A stretch of DNA of 64,000 nt from contig NC_134643.1 in NCBI RefSeq assembly GCF_030463565.1, positions 42,136,221 to 42,200,220 of the forward strand, given 5' to 3'. The notes under the pieces were generated by a model. That model searched no databases and had not been told where the DNA came from. It was given only the letters and a program-made list of their open reading frames with translations. The stretch is from Pelecanus crispus (Eukaryota; Chordata; Aves; Pelecaniformes; Pelecanidae). Positions 26,261-38,400 of the stretch are shown one piece after another (the first letter of the stretch is position 1; each line of letters opens with the position of its first letter). The position numbers and the translations under genes are program-made.

Positions 26261-29200
26261 GAAAAAGAGGTGAAGCACAAGGACTCTTCCCTGCTCTTCC
26301 TTCCCTCTTCTGTTCCTGGGTGCTCAAATCCGGTATTGGTGCTGATGCTGGAGGTCAGGGGTAACAAGGAAGAGAGGGGACTACTCAGGCAGGTATGATC
26401 TAAGCAGGCTGCTGGGGCCCCTGTCTCTGAATGCAAATTGCAAGCCCAGGCTTAATGGGAAGCAACCAGTTAGGGAGTATTACATGCAAGGGTCATCCTG
26501 ATTTGGGCCAGAGTCTCAGCTCAAAGTCATACAAGCTCTTTGAGAAAAGAGATGGTTCCTTCAGTGTAAGACTTCTCTGCAGCATGGCAGAGACTGATAA
26601 AAATTTTGACCATACCACACATCATGTACAGATGCTGTTTATGTTTGGCACAGGTATTTTTAGAATAATTTAAATACAGTTTTAAAAGATGTTAATGTAA
26701 CTCTTGCTTGGATCCTTCTACCTGCAAGTCCATACTAGGATGTACAACATGTGTACCAAGCAAAGAGGCGTGATGTGCACTAATGGTACAAGGACTCATT
26801 CAGTGCACCTCTGACGAGGCTGGATTCAACGAGGCAGGCTGTCTTCACAAGTAAATAAGCCATGCATGCCCATCTGGCACAGCAAACCTTTCTTCCAGTT
26901 ACTGCATGACTGTGTTGTAAAATACAGAATATCTGATGGTGTAAGATGAGTTTAGCTTCAGAGGTGAGGTTTTGATTCTACCAAACTCATTGCCATTCCT
27001 TAAACTACCATAAGCTTGACTGGGGTAAGGGGGATGGAGAGGAGTTCTTCAGTTCTTCCTTGCCTCCTCCCCTATCCTGCACAGCTGGGTTTGCAGGATG
27101 GGAACTGCACACCCTGTCCCTTAAGACGTGTTGGAGTGGCTCCATTCCCTTGGAGCTCCCACAGCTGATATACAGATTGCTTGGTTAACACTCTTTCCTG
27201 GTACTCACAGTAACTGCTCCAAGACAGCAGTACCCAGCAGCTTTCTGGGGGGTTGTCTACTTGTAAAAATCCAATCTGAGGGGACATGGCAATTTCTTAC
27301 GCCTGTCAATCTGTTATTCAGTTGCCAATGCACAGCATGTCGCGGAAGCATTTTCAGTAGTAGGAAGTAAAATCTGGTTAATCTCTATAAAGCCCAGAAA
27401 TAGTGCTCCAATCATCCCAGTTTAATGGGTGATTCTTGTGCAAGGATAGCAATGTCTAGAAATTTAAGGTAGCTGTGGATTCAACAGAATACTAACTGAG
27501 ATACAGGGGCTTTCATGGCACGATCTAGTGAATCATAAAGTTATGCATGTACAAGCAGTTTTTAAATTTCAGTTTAAACATCAAATTGCCGTGCAACATC
27601 AACATAACTTTGTCACAGTGTTTAGTAGGAAACACTTAGAGCAAAATATTACCCTCTCAGCCAAATATGTGTCAGAGAGAAATATTCATGTCTTTCAGTA
27701 TGGCTGTAGACGCAAACTGGAGCTAAGAAAAAAATACAACATTTTTAATATAAGTATTTATTTTAGGTTGATTTTTTAATGAAAAAATGACAGCCCTGGA
27801 GTGCAAAATATCATTATTTACTGCAGGATTTAATTAAAAGATGCCTATTTTTGGAAAAAAAAAAAAAAATCTGTCCTGAAATACCATTGCTACTGTACAC
27901 AGGCAAAATAAATAAGGAAACACAACTTCGAAGTCCATATTTATTGTATGTATGCTTTGAAGTCCTATTTATGGGCCAAATTCAAGAACTTGTAGAGGAG
28001 GTCTCTGTGGATGAGGAGTTTGTACTGTGGGGTGGGAGAAGCAAGTAGGATCCCCGTGAGACTCCTGTATCTCCTATTGCCACCTTCTTTTCTCCCATGG
28101 GGGATGGCTGGTTGCTCCACATAGTCATTGAGTCTCATTTAAAAAACAGCAGGTTTTCAGTCCTCTTCTGCCCTACCCTATAACTGCACTTCATCGTCCT
28201 CTGAGTTGGAGTCATCCATACGAAGAAATTGGCAGGGTTTGGCCCAAAGCAATTGTTGCAATAACCTGCTGATGCGTAAGTATGTAACTGTAACTCGCAC
28301 TCATTTGTGGGCAGGGGCCTTATTAGGATTCACAGAGATTTGAGTCAGAATTGAGGTGACCATGGGTCTGCAGAGGATTCCCTTAGGGAGAGCTGGAACT
28401 CCTGGCGGACCCATGTGTTGTGAAGGCAGGCAGAGGAAGGGAGAGCTGTACACATGCTCCCAACATTGGATGTCCTAAAAGGAGAAAAATACATATTTCA
28501 CTGATAAGATGGTGGAATTGGCTGGCTTTTGGAATAGATGTGGCCCTCTCAGTGAGCAAACCTGTTACAGCAATAATCTGGACGAGTTCTCCGCTGATGT
28601 CCTTAAAGTGAACTGCTGGCCAGAAATGTTTGTTATACAGAGTACCAGCCAGGATAGAAAAGAACACGTGTGACACACACCTTCTTTCCTTGGAAACAGT
28701 GCTACACTGCAGGTGCATAAAAAGCCAGTGTTTTCAAACTTTCCTGATCAAAGTGCGTAATTGCAAGGGTAGGCTCTGTGCATGCATATGTAAAATGTGC
28801 AACACTCCCATCGGCTACAGGAGAGTCAGGGCTTCCCAGAACTCCTCTCCAAGTGACCTTAGTGGATGAATACCACAAATTTCATCCTCTGCTTCTTCCA
28901 GGTGCTTTTTCAATAGCAGTGCTGGAGAGAATAGCTTTTGTTCACTCAAGTGGCCTCAGCTTCCAGTCAACATATTGCTCATGCTGACACTCTGAAGGGG
29001 AATCTGAAAGAAGGGGGGTTCTAATCCTGTTTGTATTCAAGCCCAAGGTAATCTGTCCTTGGCTTGCACATGTGTTGCCGTCAGCATCAGGTTAAGAGGG
29101 TATAAAAATGTTGCTGACAACTCCCCTTAGGGTTTCCCTTAGGAATGCTTACAATATGGGATAATTAGCAGGGCTCTGGGGAAGTCGGGAGGGAGCTCCC

Positions 29201-29829
29201 TTTCCCCTTCAGAGACTCCATTGAATAGCTCAAGCTCCCTTGGTATTTGCACAGCTCTCACTGTATGATGGACCAGGATTTAAAGCAAACAAACAGGTAA
29301 CTACAAACAGACAAAACCAAACAAAAAACAACCTAGCTGGTATCTAAATGGAGGATCCTGTGGCCAGACCTAGACAAGCATCACTGTGGTGTTAACATAG
29401 TTAACATCACTATGTTGTTAAGGGTGCGTGCTCACAGAGCAGCTCCTGGTATGTTCAGGGGGAATTGCTACCTCCTCCGTGTGATGAAAACCAGGTCATT
29501 CGCTGAGTGCCTGAACATGGATTTAACAGCTTCACTGGGGGTGGATATGGTTTTCCTCTGAGGAACTCTTGGCCTTATGTTACATGCTTGCAAAAGCACA
29601 CACTTCTCCCCCCCCATCCCTAAAAAGAAAAATAAAAAAACCCAACTGCAGTAAATCAAGGAAAATTCATAACTTGCTTGAGGTATAACAGCTGTTGATT
29701 TAAGGCTCAACATCTTTGGCAGCACATTGCTGCTAGGAAGATAAAAATCTTTTTGACAAAGTTGTGACCATAAAAATTGCAAGGCTTTAGTCAACATTTA
29801 GAGAGGATTTGCATCTCCCTTATAATAAA

Positions 29830-29912
29830 TAACAATAATAATAGCTCACATTTATACGGTGCTTCCCAGATTCAAAATGTTTTACAAACATCAGCTAATT
29901 AATCTTATTGAA
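29830..29912 (+). mobile_element. MIR/L2-like relic
   Basis: AATAGCTCACATTTATACGG, TGCTTCCCAGATTCAAAATG, TTTTACAAACATCAGCTAAT follows the well-known old amniote pattern (aatagctaacatttat ... gcgctttacaaa ... attaactaat). Diverged fossil. Confidence 0.5.
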
Positions 29913-32900
29913 ATACTTTCCCTTGCAATACAGTGATATACAGTCCAAAATGTATCTCATAAAGGGGGCTGATGACTCATAAAATGCAGCATTTTCCTCG
30001 CTGTGTGACTATCACTGGCTTTTAAAATGGCAAATATAAAAATCACACACCTTTATATTTATGCAGCTTATTCTTCAATTATTACATCTGTGCAGTGGCC
30101 ACCGTGGTTAATTTGGGCTGGGAGCATGACTGGAATTTGGATCTCCAGTCTGATTCTCTGGTCTCTTCATTCTGTGCTCTGGGATTTGCTCACATTATGG
30201 GATACTCGTGGCAGTCATCGTCAGCCTGCCAGGGCTAATGGTCCCCAGCTCCTGCTCAAGGTCCGTGGGTGAAACAGGCTGCTCCAGGGGGGCAGGTCAG
30301 AGAGGGCACCAGTCTTTGGGGGGGCAGCAGGGGAGCTACCTCCCTCTCTGCAAGGTCTGCAGAGGCTGTGGAGGGACAACAGCATTGGCAGCTCTTGTAA
30401 ATACTCCCTGAAGCCCTTCTTACTCTGTTTTGGGAATGTAAAGGACACCTGAAAGGGATATATGCCAAATTTGCACTCCTCTTGTATCCCCCTCCTCGTA
30501 TATCCCATCTCATACCATGTCCCTGAAGGCACATGAATCAAGCCTGTGGTGGTGAAAAAGGGGTTTTGCTGGTACTGTTTCTAGCACATATTTCTTGACT
30601 GACAGCCAATATTTTTGTGAGAATCCTACCAGTCAAACCATACTGTTGACTTACTGTCGATAATGGCTGATTGAGGTTTTCCTGCTGTTCCCCAGCAAAA
30701 AAAATCTCTGTGTTCCCTGTGCAGAGGACATGTCCTCAAAAGTTGGAAGCACAAAATAGGGTTGTACCTAGGGGTTTGCTTCTCCCAGCATGAGCAGTAC
30801 CTTTATTCAAAAAGATCGGGTAACTTTACGGCTTTCAGCATTGTTTACTGCTTCTTACTTAAAAATTAGTGTAGGCGAAAATTCCGTAGTCTTTGAACTG
30901 ACTAAGGATGAAGCCAAACTCAAGCCAACCTGTGCACCAGATGTATATACTAATGACTCTTCACGCTAATATACTTTATTTTTTCTTGGATTTACTAATT
31001 ACTGCTGCAACTACGGTAGCATTTTTATAGTAAGCGGTAAGGTAATTGCATAGCTGTGGGATTATCTTGTGGGATGGGATCGTTGTTAAGTACTTCTGCT
31101 TTCTCTCTGTAGAAATTTTGAAAGACTGCATTTTAGGTCTTGAGTCTTATTTATATGAATGCTGCTTTACTCCATATAAGGAATATCAGAAGCATTACAG
31201 TGAATGCAAAAATAGTTTACTAAGTCTACAAGGCCCTTTTAAGCTGACAGAGTGGTACAAAGTGTCCTTAAACATTTATGAGAATCAGACTGTTGGGGCT
31301 CTTGTTTAGCTCAGATCCACACTTGGTTTAAATCAGTTTGTTGACTGAAGAAAATGACAGCAGAGGAAACCGAAACCTGTGGACTTTGCTCTCCTCTCAC
31401 AGGCAGGTCTTTTGGCACCACAACAAAAGAGACAATGGCATCCTAAAAAAATTTTCAGCAGCTACCAGTATGCATCTTTCTGGGCACCAGCTGTGCCACT
31501 CAGTCCTGCCAGGCCCAGCACATCATGGATCCTGTGGCAGGTCTGGATCCAGAGCCTCAGCTGTCCTAAGTGCCTTGCTGACACTTCAGGAGAGGAGCAG
31601 CCACTTGCAGCGAGGAAAGTCAGCTCTGGGGAGGAAGGACCTGGAGGCACCCAGCCATGCCTGTCAGCTGCTGTCATGTAGTCCTAGCCTGCCCCTCACC
31701 TCCATCCCTGCTCTCAACAGTCCTGCCTCCTACGGTGTAGCTCTGGGTTTTTTAGCAGAAGCCCTTACCTGAATAAGCAGGCTTAGAGGGTATTTGAATA
31801 CTCTAGCTAGTCTTGAAATTCTTTGCCTTGGCTGTGAAAGGTCACTTTGAACAAAGGGGATAATGCAACCCACTGACCTTCTCCCCTTGTGTATTCAGTC
31901 ATAAATGATGACTCCTGACTAAAATACATGCTTGCTACTGCTTCTATCTGTTACTGCTGAAGAACCACCATTACTGTGGAAGCGTGAGCCAGGTTCTCTC
32001 TGGTTTGTGCTTTGTCAGCAGGGAAACTGCCCGAGTTTAGGCTGCAGCGCACTTAATTGCTGGTGATGTGTGAAGTCAGAGGCATGGAGCTAGCTTTCTG
32101 CTCCCAGATCCACTTTGCAGGATTGCCCATTAGCAGAAGGTAAATTTTCTTTGGGACTTCAGCAGTGAGCTGACAGTTGTCAACATGTGGGATGTGAATG
32201 CGGAGCCTTTATAGTAGAAGTTCTAAAAAGTTACTTTTTAGGCTAGAAAACATACTTTAAGCAGTGACACGTGATGCTTCAGTGACAGGTATGGTTTTGA
32301 GATCATACCTTGCTTCTAATAAAATACTTTTTTGTATGTTATCACATCACATGAATGATGTTTATATTATCACTCAAAGAGTATTGCCATGACCTCATAC
32401 AGAGTAATCCCTGTGCTTTATTTACACATTTGAGAATGATTTTAAATGTTTAGTTACAATTTCCATTTAAGCCTGAAAATCAATGTTTGAGATATCTAAG
32501 CATGAGTTTGTTGTTCAGACTATTTGTTACACTCAGTACTGAGCAGAGAGCCCTCTTCACATTTTTAAACCGAACCACATTGTCAGCTGGATGAGGGGAA
32601 GACTAATGAAAACTTCGCTGGTAAACAGGGATCAGTGCTGCTCACCAGCTTTTAATCCATGTAAGTGCTAAGGAATTGACATAAATTTATGTGTAACCAC
32701 TTAGTGATAAGCAGAAGACAGGTAAGGAAAAAAGTATTATCATATGACTTGAAATTGCCATGAATCTAGTAAGTAACAGTTAATACCTCCTTTTTTGCAA
32801 ATACCTACATAGCCAAATGCTCTGGATAGATGCTCAGGCTACTCTACTATAAAAAGGCTAAAACCTCAAAATCTACAATAGACCTCATGAGAAATAGGTC

Positions 32901-33026
32901 AGAATGTGGAGTTAGCTAGTAAGGAAATGTGGAGGACAGGGGAGTCCAAATGGCGTGTTATCCTACATCACATGGCTCTTTCAATCGTTATTTTTCTTAA
33001 AACCAGAAGGACTCATCTTCGTTTTA

Positions 33027-33092
33027 TAGCCCAGTAGGTAGAGCCTCCAGCCAAGATGTGGGAAATGGAGGGTCAACCCTGCTTTCTTCCCA
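33027..33092 (+). mobile_element. tRNA-derived SINE head (CORE-SINE-like) relic
   Basis: TAGCCCAGTAGGTAGAGCC resembles a tRNA A box, and GGAGGGTCAACCCTGC 40 bp on resembles a B box. The intervening GATGTGGGAAAT matches the SINE pattern known from reptile and bird genomes. It is not a working tRNA gene because no cloverleaf 3' half or acceptor stem is seen. Confidence 0.4.
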
Positions 33093-34115
33093 AAGGATTC
33101 AAAGCCACATCTCCATATGCAAGGAGAGAGTGTTATGTTATTTATTTTGGGAGACAGGGATCTGAATCTTTTTCAGGAAGATACCTGTTTTAGTGAAGCT
33201 TTTAGCATCTCAGTTTTGAGTTTAACCACATAGGCTGCACTTAAATTCCCTTTTGGGTACCCAGGTTGGAGTCCCACGGGCACAGAGATGACAACATTGC
33301 TAAGCCAACAGTACCAGTATCATGACAAATATGTGGTTTTGACCTTAGTATAGTTGTCTTACCTCCTTTGACATCAACACCTCTTCTGAAAGAGCTTTTG
33401 AAGACAAGTAACTTTGGTCTTGTCATATGAGAAGAAACACAACTATGCAGGAAGAGTTTTTGACAAGCAATTGTAATGCCCCTCTTCTGTCTCCTCACAC
33501 CCTCTTCTCTCAGCCCATATGTTATAAAGTTGTTTTATAGATTTTAAACTTTTTTTTAATGACTAAAACCTTTTAGATAATTTTCATTGAAATTAAGGCA
33601 TTTACAGAGAAAATTCTAAACCATTTCTTAAGCATAAAAGAAACAGTTTACCTCCTTTTAATCATGTCTACAGATCTGAAGAAAGATAAGCAACCTCTCT
33701 GTAACCCTGGCAGTCCTGCAAAGCATCCCTTTCTCTGCATCCTTACTCTTAGAGATCTGTAAGGAATAGTTAGGATAATCCTGTATAGACTTAAGCCTTT
33801 TGTAAAAGTTTATTCTCCCAGACATTACCCTTATTTATTTATATATTTTAAAATTTCAAAAGAAAAGGACTTGTTATAGTCAAGTATAGTTCTTCCAAGC
33901 TAAACCAGACTAATATTTTACAAGTAACGTAGCATAGTGTGGAAAGAACAGAAATAAATAAATCAGCTGGTAAACCATTATCATTCACTTTACATAGTAA
34001 AAAACAAATATAGCTGTCATTTTCTAACTTTTATTGAAAATAAATTGAAAAAGTATATCATTCTTAAACCTAGCAGAGAAACAGAGAACTGCCTAATATT
34101 CTGTGATGCACGTTA

Positions 34116-34139
34116 CTTTTGTAATATATATTACAAAAG
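34116..34139. repeat. Perfect 24-bp palindrome
   Basis: CTTTTGTAATAT and its exact reverse complement with no spacer, centred between 34127 and 34128. AT-rich and intergenic; cruciform-forming but of unknown role. Confidence 0.85.
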
Positions 34140-37100
34140 AAGAAAAAAGAAGAATGAAGTAGTGAGATGGTTTAAATTTGTAAAAGTGGCTTATCATATC
34201 CAAGGATCATAAAAGACTCATTTGAAGGAGAGAGAGAGAATAAAGATGGAGGAAAAAATCAATTAAGAGTAAGCAAAGTAAATAGCGGTTGTTTCTATCT
34301 TCCTACACTGCTTTGCAGCCACTGTATCAAGCAGAGAAAAGGGTAGGTGGGTGTGGGTGTTTTAAAAGTCCAGTATTGGAATTGGCTCAAAACCTCAGAT
34401 TTCTGAAATAGTTCATAACACTGAGGTATTATTTTTCAACGACACCAACATAATTACGTAGACTTTTCTGCTGAAAAGTAAAAGAAACTTACTATCAATT
34501 TTCTTCCAGCTCTGTGTATTGGAGTTACAAAAGCAAAGCAGAGTAAATCCCCATAATTTGTCAGAGGCACGTGAAGCTTTGGTAGCCCAGATGAATGAGC
34601 AGGGTTGTGCTCCGCAGGATGTCATCCCTTTTCCAAACACCCCACCTGGGAGTCAGTTGTGCTGAGGACAGTTTTGCTCTTCACTCCTCATTGACCAGAT
34701 GAAACACTGAGCTGGTTGAACTCCTTGTGTAGTTTGATGAGTTCAGATGCATGATTCATGCTTGCCCTCCTCTAATCAGACCACGCCTACAAAACTAATT
34801 CCCGGGGCAACGTGACCACGATCAGTTTACAATGTCTTCTCCAACCCACACATTTTTTGACCAAGTAGCTACACAGAAAAGCTTCTTAGCGTCACTTGTC
34901 CCTTCTACCACTCAAGGGTGGTTCAGCCCAGTTTCTGGCACTTTGTGCCTCATGACTACTGAAATCTAGAAGAGTTGCATAATCACTATTTCAGATTTCA
35001 AAAACCGCTCAGCTGAGAAGTTCTCCCTCTTAAATGCTTCAGATAGCCCTTTCCAGAGGATGATCAATGGCCAGCTGACATGTCTGGGGTGCTGACAGCT
35101 AATGAAACACTCACTGTTGAGAAACCTGCTCACAAAGATAAAGGGTATTTTATGCAATTTGGTTATACATTGAAAACACTGTCCAGTTCCCTCAGAACAG
35201 TTGCTGATCACACATTAATTTTCCTTTAGAAAAGACCATTACCAAAGGCTAATAAGGTTTAACCCTGTTGAGGGGAAAATACTTGTCCTGTAAAATATTT
35301 TCCATAGTCAACATATAATAGCTTGCTTCAGAAAAAAAATAGCAGATGCCATGTTTAGGGAGAAGTAACAAGTTACACAGTGTTCAACTCCTTCAGAGGA
35401 CCTCAGGAAACACAGGACACGAATTACATTCTAATTTATAGTATCCTAATTGTGTCAGTTTACATGGAGAAATAAACAAAGCCTTCTTCATATAATATAC
35501 CTGACAAGTATCTATTACAGTATCCTCCAAAAGTAATTTCCAGTGAGATGTATTTTCATGCATAGTCTTATTAAAAAGTTGAGGAAATTGGAGAGTATAT
35601 TTGACAGATAAAATTAGAAAATTAATGGAAATGGATAATCCACTCATATATTCAGAAAAAGTGCATGAAGGACCAAATACAAAGGCAGAGGAGAGGAAAT
35701 ACTTCAATTCATGAAGAGAAAAGTGAATGGTACTACTGGTTTGCTTTCTTTTTCCTTACATACATGCATACAGTAGTTCCAAGAAGTCCTAACCAAGGCT
35801 GGAACCATTTTATATTAAATACTTCATATATACTCAATGTGACACAGTCTGATTCTCCCTTCTTCTCCCTCCTCCCCAAAAATATCCATTTATACTTTCT
35901 ACTCAGAGTAAGAAGCACACAAATTGTAATTGAATGCTAAATACAATTATCATTACAACAATTTTGCTTTGCCTGTAAAGAGCATCATGGTGTCACATAA
36001 TGTGAATCATTTCCTGGTTTGTGAAGAAAGACATATAATAATTTTGTTTTCACTTTAAACCGTCCGCTATTTCCTGCAGCAGTCTTGGAAAAATGTATGA
36101 AATATCTTATACTTTTGCTCAATTCCTTTTAAATACAAGATTTAAAGTGTATGTGAGATGGGTGCATCTGTGCACATTTTAAATGTCATTATATGAAGTT
36201 CTGTGCATGACTGTTCATTTTGGAGCCACTGGCAAAGCTCAAATTGATTTTGAACTTTTCATCTGCCATAGGAATACATATTAACACATGACGGACAAAT
36301 CTGTAACTTAATATAGTGGCTACTGTGTAAGTGACAAGTCTTACATCCACTGGAAACCGTGGTGTTCAGGATTATTGTCAACAGAATCTGTCCAAAAGGA
36401 TGCTTTGTTTTCGTCATTTTGAGTGTATTCTCCCCAAAAATACATTTTTTTACATAATTTCCTTAATTAATTTTTATTGAGCAAGAAGCCATTTGCAAGA
36501 AATTCTTTTCAATATTTGGCACTGGGTAAAATACTCTTTTAGATGATGATTATTATATTTATCCTCAGTTTGGGGAGGTAGTACAAGAAGATAACAATAA
36601 AATAAGCCGCAGTCTGTGGTATGCCTTAGATGTGGCATTGATTATGCGGCTGCGACTTTCCTATTGTGCCCCTGTTCCTGGCACCCAGTCAAGCTCCTGA
36701 CAATAATGATTCAGGTTCTCATTCTTACTGAGCATCCCCTTCTATTTCTGTAAGAAGCCTTTTGGCTCAGCTGGCTTCTAAACAGGTATATCCCTTTTTC
36801 TTCTGTACCTCATTAGGTGTCTTGGCAAGGAGAGAAAGGCTGATTCAACTTTCCAGTCAATTGGTATCTTTTAAAATGGCACCTTGAAAGTGAGATCCGG
36901 TATTTTGCTAGTGTGTCTGGGCTCAAGTTTGGGACACAACAGAATTCCTGGTTATGCCAGAAATAAAATTCTTAAGCTTTAGTGATGACAATGGAGAACA
37001 GGTTTTTGTTCCCTCATATCTCACCAAAAATGTGTTTCAGATATTTCTAGTGATGGTTGCCAACATATGACCACAAATAAATAGATCTTTCATGGTTTTC

Positions 37101-38169
37101 TTAAGGTGGAATTATTCATGTGAAAAAAGCTTTTCAGGAGATCCATTCTGATAGTTTTTAATTGGGAAACATTTCCTTTGGAGAAAAGGGTTTCAGCTCA
37201 TGCAGAAGCTGAAAAAACAGGTTCTTCATGTAAGTAAGGTTATCTGATGCGCTTAGCTTCTACATGTTTTGGCTGGAGCCCTCCACAAAACCTGCTAAGA
37301 TGTTCCTGCTCTGGGGAGCTACTGCAGTCCCTGTGTCTTTCTCTGTACAGCCCTGGTAATTACATCCTGCAGTGCCATTCCCCGCAGCCAATAAAGCTCC
37401 TTTTCTTGAGCAACAACGCCTTGCATGTCCTCTCTTTTGATTCTGTCAAGGTGGTTTCCCAAGATATTTAAGATTCCTTCTGACTCAATGACTTAGCAGT
37501 GGGCAAAAGGCCATCTCACTCTATTTTCATCCATTCCAGGAGGTTTGTGATAGCAGGGGACCTAGGGATAAATGTTCTGCATTGAAAGTCTCTGGCCTCT
37601 GATCTGGTTGTAAGTTGGTGTGCAGCGAATTTTACACCTGGATAGACCACAGCTAAATATAAATATTAAGGTTGAGGCTTACAGGGCCAGCTACAAGGTT
37701 TAGCTAGACCACTCCATGTGAAATGAATAGCAGTTATGTGAATAAGTCCCTAACTGGGTTTAATTAGACAATGTGGGTGCAAGCGTGGACATGTTGAATG
37801 GATAGGTAATTAAAAAAAAAAAGAATCACCAGTTTATTCTTGCTTCTTTTTAGATTGTTAAACCTCTACTGCAGCTGTCATGAGCCAAAGCTGCATGTTC
37901 AGTACATCCCATAGGATTTTGATAATCACTTCCTAAGCTAAAGCTAAGCCTACTTTGCACGTTTGATCATAGCCTCAGCCTACGTTTGTGCTCTTGCCTG
38001 CCGGTTTTCCACCCAGCCAGCAACCTACGCTTGGCTTTCCTCACCCTGGACTCAAATCAGCTCAGAAAATGAGATCTCTGGTGCTTTTGCCCTGGGACTT
38101 GCGCAGCATGAATGGCTGCCTCCAGCACAGCTGTGGGGGCCTGGCTTGCCACCCTATGATCCAGCCATT

Positions 38170-38400
38170 TGGTGATTGACCCCGTGGTTGTGATCAACCC
38201 CCCAGGACACTGTGGGGAGAAGCAGCCCCCGGGTGGGTGGGGGTCTCAGCTGGCAGGCAGGAGCTGGCAGCGGTTGCTGCCTGGCTGCGGGCCGGGGCTG
38301 TCTGGCCCCAGCTGCGGAGGCTGCCTGTGTCCAAATTTGGGCTCAGCACCACGAACCAGGAAGCTTCCTTGGCTACCAGCCTCAGCCTGGGCCAAACGGA
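38170..38400. other. Second isolated GC-rich patch
   Basis: GC-rich stretch with several CpGs (for example GCGGGCCGGGGC) in AT-rich surroundings. Overlapping short frames do not resemble a protein family. No repeat family recognised. Confidence 0.45.

Noticed and set aside
29392..29418. Short hairpin AACATAGT/ACTATGTT with a 7-base loop
   Set aside because: Eight-bp arms in AT-rich intergenic DNA are expected by chance, and no U-tract or RNA gene context is present.
33027..33092. A functional tRNA gene
   Set aside because: A-box and B-box-like strings only; no acceptor stem, anticodon arm or terminator.
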